A DNA stretch of 64,000 bases, from NCBI RefSeq assembly GCF_006351925.1, contig NZ_CP040924.1:2006001-2070000 (forward strand). Reading direction: 5' to 3'. Below the pieces are notes generated by a model. The model searched no databases. It saw nothing but the letters and a program-made list of their open reading frames with translations, and was not told where the DNA came from. The stretch is from Clostridium thermarum (GTDB lineage Bacteria; Bacillota; Clostridia; Clostridiales; Clostridiaceae). Positions 44,534-53,251 of the stretch are shown one piece after another; position 1 is the stretch's first letter, and each line of letters starts with the position of its first letter. The position numbers and the translations under genes are program-made.

Positions 44534-45190
44534 TTAAACTAATTCAAAGGCCTTATCTAATACTTCCTTCATGACTCTAAATTTACCAATCTGCTTTTCA
44601 TGTCCACTACTAAACACAAGAGCTCCCTCATAAACAAACATCTTTAAGTTTACAAAGAATATGTTCAAATTAGCTTCCTTTAACAATTTTCTCTGTTCAT
44701 CCAGTATTTCCTTTAGTTTAAGATATTCTTTATGATAATACTCTACTGTATATTCATACTCTTTATTGCTGCAGGATAATTTATCGTAATAAGACCATCC
44801 TCCAAAGTTAAACATTTGCGTTTCCAAGTCATTGCCTAAATACAAAATAAATAGTTTACTAATAGTATCGTTTTTTAAATCAACTTTTCCGTCTTCTTTA
44901 ATTTTAACTGAGCTTGTTTCAGACTTGAAGTTCAAGCATATTTTACCGTTATGCTCATATAATTCCACAGTAAATTTGTTGTTAACTGCTATCAGTTTAT
45001 TGTATGCACGATCAATTTTATATCCTTTTTGAGCCATTATGCTTTTAAAGTCATTAAAAAGCAGTTCTTTAAACTCAGTATTTTTTTCTCTATAACTCCC
45101 ATAAACTGTTTTATGTTCATTGATTAGGTCTTTTATCAGATTTTCATATTCAGGTAGGTTTCCAATATATTGTACTCTATTATTTTCCAC
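44534..45190 (-). CDS. Hypothetical protein
   Basis: A 218-residue soluble protein with a mixed alpha/beta composition. The C-terminal half has an extended helix (KEYLKLKEILDEQRKLLKEANLN). No motif recognised. The likely start is GTG at 45190, eight bases after AAAGGGG; an ATG at 45214 would add eight residues but lacks a site. Monocistronic between serS and selO. Confidence 0.55.
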   Translation of the reverse strand: MENNRVQYIGNLPEYENLIKDLINEHKTVYGSYREKNTEFKELLFNDFKSIMAQKGYKIDRAYNKLIAVNNKFTVELYEHNGKICLNFKSETSSVKIKEDGKVDLKNDTISKLFILYLGNDLETQMFNFGGWSYYDKLSCSNKEYEYTVEYYHKEYLKLKEILDEQRKLLKEANLNIFFVNLKMFVYEGALVFSSGHEKQIGKFRVMKEVLDKAFELV

Positions 45191-45470
45191 AGCTTCATCC
45201 CCTTTCATTAGCATGACCCTTAGCTTAATAAATACAAATCTTTATCCTTAAATACTAAAAGAATATATAGTATTAGTTTACCACAAGCTCAGTAATTAAA
45301 AAATGTATTTTGTGCTTATTCAAGGGATTTATTTTAACTTGATTGAAATAATAATATACGGTGCTATGACAGGTGCCGCAGATACCAAGACACCTATGTA
45401 TATAAGAGGAGTGCTATATTTAAGCAGGATGAACAAGAGAAATTGGAAATACTTAAGGGTATAGATAGTA

Positions 45471-45522
45471 ATTAAAAACCCCAGACAAAAATAGTCCTTT
45501 CTATCTTTGCCTGGGGCTTTGT
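45471..45522 (-). terminator. Terminator of selO
   Basis: AAACCCCAG and CTGGGGCTTT pair around a long loop with an inner ACAAA/TTTGC stem. A T tract lies on the minus strand. Confidence 0.7.
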
Positions 45523-45548
45523 ATTTTCTTTTGAGTATTACATGAATA

Positions 45549-47024
45549 TTACGTACCGCAATAGGTCTTATACTTACAATCTGAAGGCTCTGGAGGTCTA
45601 ATATACTCTATCTGTTCGGCAGTATAATCGTAAGGTTGGGAAAGTACCATAAGTAGTCTATTCATTACGCTGTAATCTTCGCATTTAACAGCTGCTTCAA
45701 TTGCCTCCTCTACCCGGTGATTCCTTGGAATGACTGAAGGATTTGACCTCTTCATCAGTTCCTTGGAAGCTTCACTTGTTTCCTGCTGTCTTATTAACCT
45801 TGCTTTCCATTTTTCTTGCCATTGAGTAAATTCTGGGCTATTAAACATCTCAGAGTCCAAGGGCTCATCAAGGGTTAGGGAGCGGAAGGTATTAGTATAA
45901 TCAGCTTGATATTTATACATTATCTTTAATAGATCCTCTATAAGAGTTTCGTCCTCTTCCTCTGCATTGAATAATCCCAATTTTCCTCTCATTCCGGTTA
46001 ACCAATTGCAGCGATATAATTCAGGAAATTCTGATAGAGCCTTCTCCGCAATCTTAATAGCCTCTTCTTTATTATCATGAAGTAAAGGCAGTAAAGTTTC
46101 AGCAAACCTAGCAAGGTTCCACATAGCAATGGGCGGTTGATTTATATAGGCATACCGTCCTCTGGTATCAATAGAGCTGAATACAGTTTCTGGAGCATAG
46201 GTGTCCATAAAGGCACAGGGCCCATAGTCAATAGTTTCTCCACTAATAGCCATGTTGTCTGTATTCATTACACCGTGAATAAAACCAACCATCATCCACT
46301 TTGCAATTAGAGATGCCTGTCTTTTAACCACTTCTTGCAATAGTGTAAGATATCTGTTATCACCTAATTCTATATCTGGATAATGCCTCTGTATAGTATA
46401 GTCAGCCAGGTGCCGAAGCTCCTCTAGGCTGCACCACCAAGCTGCATATTGAAATGTCCCAACTCTTATGTGGCTGGAGGCTACCCTGGTCAAAATCGCA
46501 CCTGGCAACTTCTCATCCCTGTACACTAACTCGCCGGTAGTTACTACTGCCAAGCTCCTAGTGGTAGGTATTCCAAGGGCATTCATCGCTTCACTGATGA
46601 TATATTCTCTAAGCATTGGACCTAAAGCTGCCCTGCCATCACCACCTCTGGAATAAGGTGTCCTGCCTGAACCCTTTAGTTGTATATCATATTTATGCCC
46701 TCTTGGCGTAATCTGTTCACCAAGCAGCATAGCTCTGCCGTCACCAAGCATTGTAAAATGTCCGAATTGATGTCCGGCGTAAGCTTGTGCAAGGGGTTTG
46801 GCCCCCTCTGGAGATTTGTTTCCAGCAAAAATCTCTATACCACTTTTACTTTTTAGTATTTCAACCCCTAATCCTAAGTCTAATGCTAGGACCTCATTTA
46901 GTATAATCAATTTTGGTGAAGGAACAGGGTTAAGGTGAACTAAAGTAAAAAGGGATTTGGGAAGACGGGCATAACTATTATCTAAATTCCAACCTGCTTC
47001 TTTCTTTGCCGTTTTCTTTGTCAT
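45549..47024 (-). CDS. selO: Protein adenylyltransferase SelO (YdiU)
   Basis: A 491-residue pseudokinase-fold enzyme that transfers AMP to Ser, Thr or Tyr of target proteins. Visible: [62 protein letters not shown] with the metal-binding Asn/Asp. The protein ends in TYCGT; the Cys sits third from the end, the position of selenocysteine in eukaryotic SelO. ATG at 47024 has better spacing (GGAGATATG) than 47027. Monocistronic. Confidence 0.93.
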   Translation of the reverse strand: MTKKTAKKEAGWNLDNSYARLPKSLFTLVHLNPVPSPKLIILNEVLALDLGLGVEILKSKSGIEIFAGNKSPEGAKPLAQAYAGHQFGHFTMLGDGRAMLLGEQITPRGHKYDIQLKGSGRTPYSRGGDGRAALGPMLREYIISEAMNALGIPTTRSLAVVTTGELVYRDEKLPGAILTRVASSHIRVGTFQYAAWWCSLEELRHLADYTIQRHYPDIELGDNRYLTLLQEVVKRQASLIAKWMMVGFIHGVMNTDNMAISGETIDYGPCAFMDTYAPETVFSSIDTRGRYAYINQPPIAMWNLARFAETLLPLLHDNKEEAIKIAEKALSEFPELYRCNWLTGMRGKLGLFNAEEEDETLIEDLLKIMYKYQADYTNTFRSLTLDEPLDSEMFNSPEFTQWQEKWKARLIRQQETSEASKELMKRSNPSVIPRNHRVEEAIEAAVKCEDYSVMNRLLMVLSQPYDYTAEQIEYIRPPEPSDCKYKTYCGT

Positions 47025-47119
47025 CATATCTCCTTCTCTTCATTTATCTATAAGTTATTTTATATAATAGAGACCACCTGCTCCTCTTAGTTATTATATA
47101 TCGTTTCAAAAATTAGGGT

Positions 47120-47272
47120 TTATTGAGGATTGGATATTTTGCTTTGATCCCCGTTTCTTCGTCGAATCTCTGCCTTAGGCATTCTAGTATTTTTTTTATA
47201 TTCCATTTCATTATCACTGTCTTCCTTATGGGATCTATTGGTACCGGGTATTATCTTCTTTGAATTAGCCAT
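47120..47272 (-). CDS. Hypothetical 50-residue basic protein
   Basis: A complete small frame: ATG at 47270-47272 with AAGGAGG eight bases upstream, stop at 47120-47122. It is very polar, with ANSKKIIPGTNRSHKEDSD, then NTRMPKAEIRRRNGD. The strong ribosome site and compositional bias support a real gene. Small basic polar proteins of this size in spore formers include minor SASPs, but no match is certain. Confidence 0.6.
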   Translation of the reverse strand: MANSKKIIPGTNRSHKEDSDNEMEYKKNTRMPKAEIRRRNGDQSKISNPQ

Positions 47273-47501
47273 AAAACCCACCTCCTTAAGTATGCATTAA
47301 TTAAACTAGAAACTTACTACTTTAGCTTTACCAGAAGGTTAATTTTTATAACTCCCTTTCTTCCTCTTTAAAAATATCCATAAGTACAATTATTTCACTA
47401 TGAATTCAATAACTGCCATATCTCATGAATCTCCTTTTTGCACTGCGATAAATCTAAGCATGATATTTTACCTTCATGGCATAAAACTACTAATTTATGA
47501 A
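47273..47501. other. Intergenic region
   Basis: AT-rich spacer of about 230 bases upstream of the 50-residue gene. No gene or structured element recognised. Confidence 0.35.
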
Positions 47502-47540
47502 TAAAAAATAACCATCTTACTATTTGCAAAATGGTTATCT
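47502..47540 (-). terminator. Terminator downstream of the coiled-coil gene
   Basis: AATAACCAT and ATGGTTAT(T) pair, with TTTTTT following on the minus strand. Confidence 0.65.
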
Positions 47541-47560
47541 TATGCATATATTTTATTTAA

Positions 47561-47911
47561 TTATACTGGTCTACGTTTTAATATATTAATATCTACTTCA
47601 TGTCTTCCTGTCATATCTTTTAATACTTCTATACTTTCTTTTATTTCCTTCACATCTTTCGAGACGCTTTTCACTGATATTTCCATCAAACTTGCTTTTT
47701 CTTATATCACTGAATCTGTATTTTTAAATGATTTTTCATTTTGCTCTTTATGTGAAGTTTGTACTTCTGTAATTATATCTATCTTTTTTTCTATGGCTTC
47801 AAGTTTAATTGAATTATTTTTTATATTGTTTTTAACTCCATTTATTTCAGTTTCAAGCCTTGTTTGACCTTCTAATAACTTAATGAGAATATCTTTAATT
47901 TCATTATCCAA
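47561..47911 (-). pseudogene. Small coiled-coil protein gene interrupted by an in-frame TAA
   Basis: Frame 0 gives 69 residues (NEIKDILIKLLEGQTRLETE onward) and stops at TAA 47702-47704. The same frame continues for 46 residues (EKASLMEISVKSVSKDVKEI to DINILKRRPV) to a natural stop at 47561. The continuation keeps the same heptad coiled-coil style and the typical C-terminus of a clostridial family of about 115 residues. A GAGGTGA site precedes the ATG. It is either truncated to 69 residues or inactive. Function unknown. Confidence 0.65.
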
Positions 47912-48015
47912 AATATCACCTCTAAATTGCTTTTTAGCTTAAATAGTTATATTTTATATGCACTCATTCAATAATCTGAGTTTATTATAATATTTATAGT
48001 ATTAACATACAAGCT

Positions 48016-48225
48016 TTAATAATATTCATATAACAAGTATTTGATCAACATTACTAGGATGAATAATATATAAAATAATGTGGTGATAATATCACCCAAT
48101 AGTATAAAATCACTTTGAGAGTTAATTATGGCCCTTGCAATTTTGTCTGCAAAATTGTAAAAGAATAAGTTTAAGGGAATGATATAAACCAATATGATTA
48201 CAACAAAGACCGTGATTTCAAGCAT
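48016..48225 (-). CDS. Small two-helix membrane protein of the tubulin-like cluster
   Basis: A 69-residue protein of two hydrophobic helices (about EITVFVVIILVYIIPLNLFFYN and LGDIITTLFYILFILVMLIKYLL) separated by a polar loop NFADKIARAIINSQSD. The ATG at 48225 uses AGGTGA five bases upstream and overlaps the end of the 712-residue gene by eight bases, a typical translational-coupling arrangement. It is the last gene of the VWA / tubulin-like cluster. It is not recognised; it could anchor or tune the larger membrane partner. Confidence 0.65.
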   Translation of the reverse strand: MLEITVFVVIILVYIIPLNLFFYNFADKIARAIINSQSDFILLGDIITTLFYILFILVMLIKYLLYEYY

Positions 48226-50356
48226 TTCTGTCACCTTTCTTTACTATTTTAACCGGTGCGATATTTTCAAAATCTACTCCCAAACAAACTCTAATTAAAG
48301 AAATGCTGTTTATATAATGATTTTTCTCCTCTTCCATTAAAAGTTCACAGTCAGCTATATCCCTTACATCCATATCTTTTATAACTCTATTAACTTCCGA
48401 AGAACCTATAAGCAGAGAGTATTCTTCCATTAGATCACTATGGATGTATTGCAATAGATAGGTGGACTTGATGATCCCCTTTTCAAACCACCTGCCCAAC
48501 TCTTCAACGGTTTTCTCTTTATATTTAAATTTCAAATACTCAAAACTATCTATATCTACATATGTGGCTGAAATTTTTAAAGAAAACTCTGCAATTTTCT
48601 CCTTTAGTTTTTCACTTAGAAAGTCTTCTAAGCTAACCAAGTCAGCAGTAAATTTTTTATATACATCACTTGCCCTAGGAGATCTTTCCAGATAAAATTT
48701 GTGTCTATCCTGGGAATCTAATAAGTTTACTATCAGATTCCCAAAACCTTTATCTTCTTTTTCATTTATAGGACATAATTCCTCATATACTTTTTTACAA
48801 TGTTCTATACAACTCTCAATAACAAAAATCTTTTGTTCTAAGTATCTTTCTAGTATTGCCTGATTATCAACGATTTTCTCTTCTATGTAATCATTTATCT
48901 CTTCTCCGTACTTTTTAAGTAACTCTTTCTTATAAATATCAATGTAAGAGTTAAGCTTCATTGGAGCATAAAAGTAATCAAGATATAAAAATATGAATAA
49001 GGCTGCAAAAATGGTAACGCTTATCATTATGCCAGGAATAGTAGAAGAAAAAGCCATCTTTACGGTTAAGTATAGAAGAAAAATTGATAAAATGGCAGAT
49101 TTTATTATGAACCCCACTAGATTTGGTATCTTGTTCACTTTCTCCTCAAGTTTTGCATTAAGTTCTGAGGTATCAACATTTAATTTGGCCTTATTCATCG
49201 AAGGTATAACTGTTAACTTTTCTTTTAAAACACTTAGATATTTCAGCGATTCTTTTAAGCCCTGATTGAAAGCTATGCGGCTTAAATCATTCTCTATGTT
49301 TTCCTTTAATTCTAATGTGTAAGCTTCAGAATTTTTATCTACAGTGTCTTTCATCTTAGGTAAGTACTGATGCAGTATAAATTGCTCCAATTCCATAAAT
49401 TTTTTTGGATAGATTTCAATTTCCTTACCTAGAATTTCATCAAATTCATCTAAATTGTTAAGACTGTAATAAGCCCCCTCCTTAATTATGTCAATACTAT
49501 GACTTAACATCTTTTTCTGTGTGGTATGTTCTAATAAATGATTGGATAGAAAGGCTTCATAGTTATCGTCACTCTCCTGCTCCAAAGCATATTTTAATGT
49601 GTCAGCTGCCATATATATTGAATACTCTTCTAATAGCCTATCCTTAAATATCATTAGGGAATTTATTCCAATGGTACCTAACTTATATCTGCCTTCCTCC
49701 ATTAGGATTCTCCTCTTATAATGGGAAAGCGGAGGATCTTTTGAAGGTATGATGTTCAAATAAACTATTAGTCCGCCTATATACTGTAATTCATCAATAG
49801 GTATCCTTGTGCCATCGTCAGATACACAGTGCAGAACAAACACTTTTGAATCCATGTAAAGAATATTTTCTTTTAGCGATAAAAAGTCTATTACTTCCTT
49901 TACCTTATTCAAAGAGGCTCTACTTTCTGCCTCTTCCAAAAGCCACTCCTTTTCCATGATGGGAAAAATATATAGGGTCATCCCGCAATGCCTGTCCTTA
50001 TCAAGGTTTCCATAGTTTAATTCTGCCAAGGTTCTTACTACTTCATAGGCAGAGTAATTACAATCATATACATCCCAAAGCAGATAAATGTTTATTCTGA
50101 CAGAGCTTACATTATCGTTCCTTACCTTATACCCAAAGTCCAACAGCTTGTTCAAATTCTTTACAGAAAGCAGTTTATTGTCAATTATATCTTGAATGTG
50201 CTGTGCAATACCCTCCAATTCCTCAATACAGTAATAATCAATTACCTTCAAAAAATGTTCTGGAATATAAGATAAGAGCTCTTTAGAAAATTCAAGAGCC
50301 TTCCTCCCACAAGGCCCAAGAGAGATTAAAAGTGAAGGAACAAAAATTTCATTCAT
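48218..50356 (-). CDS. Membrane protein, putative G-box-dead tubulin-like paralogue
   Basis: A 712-residue protein. I read its first 260 residues as a diverged copy of the upstream tubulin-like protein in collinear blocks: PSLLISLGPCGRKA (7-20) with PALIIGLGGTGYQV; INIYLLWDVYDCNYSAYEVV (88-107) with the G-box strand; MTLYIFPIMEKEWLLEEAES (126-145) with NIIGIFTLESCYDEK; KVFVLHCVSDDGTRIPIDEL with LLDICYLIENRNESG; and INSLMIFKDRLLEEYSIYMA with SSMEFPAENLKKYCSLMLA. The Gly-rich G-box is replaced by YDCNYSA, so GTP binding is unlikely. Two adjacent membrane helices (about 415-434 and 439-460) and a long C-terminal coiled coil follow. A membrane-anchored pseudo-tubulin partner is an inference. Confidence 0.7.
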   Translation of the reverse strand: MNEIFVPSLLISLGPCGRKALEFSKELLSYIPEHFLKVIDYYCIEELEGIAQHIQDIIDNKLLSVKNLNKLLDFGYKVRNDNVSSVRINIYLLWDVYDCNYSAYEVVRTLAELNYGNLDKDRHCGMTLYIFPIMEKEWLLEEAESRASLNKVKEVIDFLSLKENILYMDSKVFVLHCVSDDGTRIPIDELQYIGGLIVYLNIIPSKDPPLSHYKRRILMEEGRYKLGTIGINSLMIFKDRLLEEYSIYMAADTLKYALEQESDDNYEAFLSNHLLEHTTQKKMLSHSIDIIKEGAYYSLNNLDEFDEILGKEIEIYPKKFMELEQFILHQYLPKMKDTVDKNSEAYTLELKENIENDLSRIAFNQGLKESLKYLSVLKEKLTVIPSMNKAKLNVDTSELNAKLEEKVNKIPNLVGFIIKSAILSIFLLYLTVKMAFSSTIPGIMISVTIFAALFIFLYLDYFYAPMKLNSYIDIYKKELLKKYGEEINDYIEEKIVDNQAILERYLEQKIFVIESCIEHCKKVYEELCPINEKEDKGFGNLIVNLLDSQDRHKFYLERSPRASDVYKKFTADLVSLEDFLSEKLKEKIAEFSLKISATYVDIDSFEYLKFKYKEKTVEELGRWFEKGIIKSTYLLQYIHSDLMEEYSLLIGSSEVNRVIKDMDVRDIADCELLMEEEKNHYINSISLIRVCLGVDFENIAPVKIVKKGDRNA

Positions 50357-50413
50357 TAAATACCTCCCATTACTATACCTAATGCACTAAGACCATTGTC
50401 TAGTATATGGGTA

Positions 50414-53233
50414 TCAGTTAGCAATAAATCTTTGATCTATCTTTTGCTCAGCGATAAAGTCCTTATCACTATTGCCTGATACTTTATTCTTGAGATACAT
50501 TTCACAGTGTTTTTTCAACTCTTCCTTGCTAAAGTTGCCTTCAGCATCTTTAATAAATTCCCTTATCAGCAAGCTGATTTCATTGTTTTCACTTATTTTT
50601 CTGATGGTTTCGGAATAACTGTTTCCAAGGATTCTCATACTTACTTTCTTTGAAACTTCATCTCCTTCATCCTCTGGCTTATCCATAAAATATTCTTTAT
50701 AATCGAGACAGTTATCCACTTTGTTTATATACTTAAAGCCATTGCCTTCTCTTATGATATTTAAATAGGAAGTTCCTCCTGCTTGCAAAATTACACCAAA
50801 GGCTTTCGCAAGGGAATAATATTTTAACATCTCCTCCATATCCTGATCCAACTCTTCCAGTCCAATATAGTCCTGATGAAGGTGAAGAGGGTATGTTTCA
50901 GAAGCTAGCAGCTTCATATAGCAGGCCTTGTAGTTCTTAATATCCGGTAAGTATGCAGCACAAGCCCCCATAGTAATATGAATTACATCTATTGAGTAGG
51001 GATTTCTGGTTTCTACATACCTAGCCCATCTTGACCGCTCACCGGTTTGATTTCTGATCCAGCTATCTATTGCAGCAGGTGGCTTGATTGTAAAGCCATT
51101 ATTTATACTCTCATCTCTGATACATCCAATATAGAAGCATTCTGTCCACGAAACTTCGGGATTTTTTACGGCCGACCAAAAAGGATTAGCAAGTTTTGAA
51201 GTAATATTTAGCTCTTTTCTCATATAACTTTCAAAATCTTCATTTTTCTCTTTTGCATTTTCTTTAAGTACCTCAATGATGTTCAAGTTTTTATTGCCCT
51301 CCACTTTTTCATATTCATCGTTACATAAGTTAATCAGCTCTTCAGAACCACTTTCAATTACTTCTATTAAATTTTTGTCAACAAACATTGATTTTACTCT
51401 ATTCATGAAGTTGTAAGAGAAATTTGAATTGTAGTACCTATCATAAAATTTTCTTGATATCATTTCTCTGGATACAATATTGCCGCCATACTTCTTCTCA
51501 CTCTGATCACTAATCTTTTTTATACGTACATCTATTTCGTTGATCATATCTCCAATGTGACTAACTAAAATATCAAATCTGTCATTGATATTCTTTATAT
51601 TCTCCATGACTGCCTCAAGTCTGTCAGAGTAAACCATTTTCATGATTTTATTCTGCATCTGATCTATAAGCAGATTAAACTTCGTGGTTATTTCAACTGC
51701 CTGTTTTTGTTTTGTCTCTCTAGTCCTTTTGTTTTCTTTTATCTTACTATTTAATTCATTGATAGCAGCTTCAATAGAGCTTCTGTCAAGACTGCCGGTA
51801 TAATTAACCTCTTCAAGTTCATTGGTAAATCTTGTTTTTACTTCTTCTAAAACCCTCATTACAAACTTAATGCCATAACGTACTGTAGTCTCGTTAATGT
51901 AATCTCTCATTATATTTTTTATATCTTCCCTTGCCCTTTCCTTGCTCTGTTTCCACCTATTTTCCTTCTCTCTGGCGTCATTTTCCACTCTCATCAGGTT
52001 ATTCTTTTTGCTTATCAATTCATTTACTGTGGGATTAGATCCTATCTTTGACCTGAAGGCAAAATTTTCACAAATTTCATCTATCTCAAGCATGCAGTTA
52101 ATCTTTTTTATTAAAGGGTCGATCTCTTCATTTAGAATCTTTTCTTCAATTCTTATGTCATTTCTCATTTTGTTTAACAGCTCTTTTGCTAACATCAAAG
52201 AACAGTATTTCTTTAGGTTTTCTGCGGGAAATTCCATAGAAGAGGAGGCAAAGGTGCTAAAATGCCTATCTTTCTTTAGAACGGGATCTTTGTCCTTGCA
52301 TATGAAGTTGGCATAGTCTGCCCTTAGCTGTGAACCTAAGGCTGTACCAACCTCTTGAAACAGCTGCAGCGAACATAAATCATATATATCCTCTATGTTG
52401 GTAAGCACTCCACCGGATTCATTTCTATTCTCTATAAGATAGCAGATGTCCAGCAGCTTTCTATCCAGTTTTATTTTTCCTACATTACTGTATTTAAAAG
52501 TGTATTTACTGTCTGAAGGATTGGTAATAGAAGACATGTAAAATTCCAGTTCTTTTAGGGCTGCATAACAGTTAGCCTTGCTTCTGTTTTGGGCATCTAA
52601 GTCAGAGGATAACTTCTCATCATAACAACTTTCCAAAGTAAAAATTCCAATTATGTTTGTTGTATCCCTATTAAATATTTTTGAAATCATTACTGCTACG
52701 TCAAGAAAAGTACCACATCCTGTACCACCCGCTAAAGAGCCTACTATATAAACCTTGTGTCTATCGATATTTTCCAGGTTGATTTCCTCGTTTTCTGTCA
52801 AGAGCTTATGCAGATCAGCCAAGTCATTTTTTGCCGTCTGTAAACAGTCATAAACGAGTTTAGCATTTTTATATAGGTACATTCTCCCTATGGGCCTTAC
52901 GAGGCCTGCCCCTTGGTCAGTAGATGTAAAAAAATCCGGAGTTATTTTTGGATTCTGAGGCAGCCAATCAAAGTTTGGGTTATTATAGGCCCAATCCAAT
53001 GTATTCTTTATCCCTTCCCCAAACTTCAACTGACACTTCTCGCTGTTTTTTATACTGTCATCTAAAAAAGTTTTTAAGTCAGTGTCTATCAATAGGTACC
53101 TCACCGGCAGCTTTTCATTGTTATATCTTTTACTGAACAGTTTTTTCAATCTTTTTATAACCTGGTATCCTGTTCCACCAAGTCCTATGATTAACGCAGG
53201 CAGAATCTCCTTTGGAGCTTTTGGATATTTCAT
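50414..53233 (-). CDS. Tubulin/FtsZ-like GTPase (Tubulin_2 family)
   Basis: A 939-residue protein. The N-terminal Rossmann start is PALIIGLGGTGYQVIKRLK (GxGGTG at 17-22). The tubulin signature VYIVGSLAGGTGCGTFLDVA has the GGTGCGT G-box at 169-175. NRSKANCYAALKELE (216-230) takes the place of the T5/core-helix region. A long coiled coil runs about 355-600, then an alpha-rich C-terminal half. The size is far above FtsZ (about 380) and fits the large FtsZ-like families known from comparative genomics next to VWA genes. GAGGAGGTAAGATA precedes the ATG; 18 bases after the VWA gene. It probably polymerises or oligomerises at the membrane with GTP. Confidence 0.85.
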   Translation of the reverse strand: MKYPKAPKEILPALIIGLGGTGYQVIKRLKKLFSKRYNNEKLPVRYLLIDTDLKTFLDDSIKNSEKCQLKFGEGIKNTLDWAYNNPNFDWLPQNPKITPDFFTSTDQGAGLVRPIGRMYLYKNAKLVYDCLQTAKNDLADLHKLLTENEEINLENIDRHKVYIVGSLAGGTGCGTFLDVAVMISKIFNRDTTNIIGIFTLESCYDEKLSSDLDAQNRSKANCYAALKELEFYMSSITNPSDSKYTFKYSNVGKIKLDRKLLDICYLIENRNESGGVLTNIEDIYDLCSLQLFQEVGTALGSQLRADYANFICKDKDPVLKKDRHFSTFASSSMEFPAENLKKYCSLMLAKELLNKMRNDIRIEEKILNEEIDPLIKKINCMLEIDEICENFAFRSKIGSNPTVNELISKKNNLMRVENDAREKENRWKQSKERAREDIKNIMRDYINETTVRYGIKFVMRVLEEVKTRFTNELEEVNYTGSLDRSSIEAAINELNSKIKENKRTRETKQKQAVEITTKFNLLIDQMQNKIMKMVYSDRLEAVMENIKNINDRFDILVSHIGDMINEIDVRIKKISDQSEKKYGGNIVSREMISRKFYDRYYNSNFSYNFMNRVKSMFVDKNLIEVIESGSEELINLCNDEYEKVEGNKNLNIIEVLKENAKEKNEDFESYMRKELNITSKLANPFWSAVKNPEVSWTECFYIGCIRDESINNGFTIKPPAAIDSWIRNQTGERSRWARYVETRNPYSIDVIHITMGACAAYLPDIKNYKACYMKLLASETYPLHLHQDYIGLEELDQDMEEMLKYYSLAKAFGVILQAGGTSYLNIIREGNGFKYINKVDNCLDYKEYFMDKPEDEGDEVSKKVSMRILGNSYSETIRKISENNEISLLIREFIKDAEGNFSKEELKKHCEMYLKNKVSGNSDKDFIAEQKIDQRFIAN

Positions 53234-53251
53234 TATCTTACCTCCTCGTGA

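Noticed and set aside
45340..45466. Plus-strand open stretch ending IFKQDEQEKLEILKGIDSN
   Set aside because: No start codon or ribosome site and a stop immediately upstream; only about 42 residues. Probably chance or a very short remnant.
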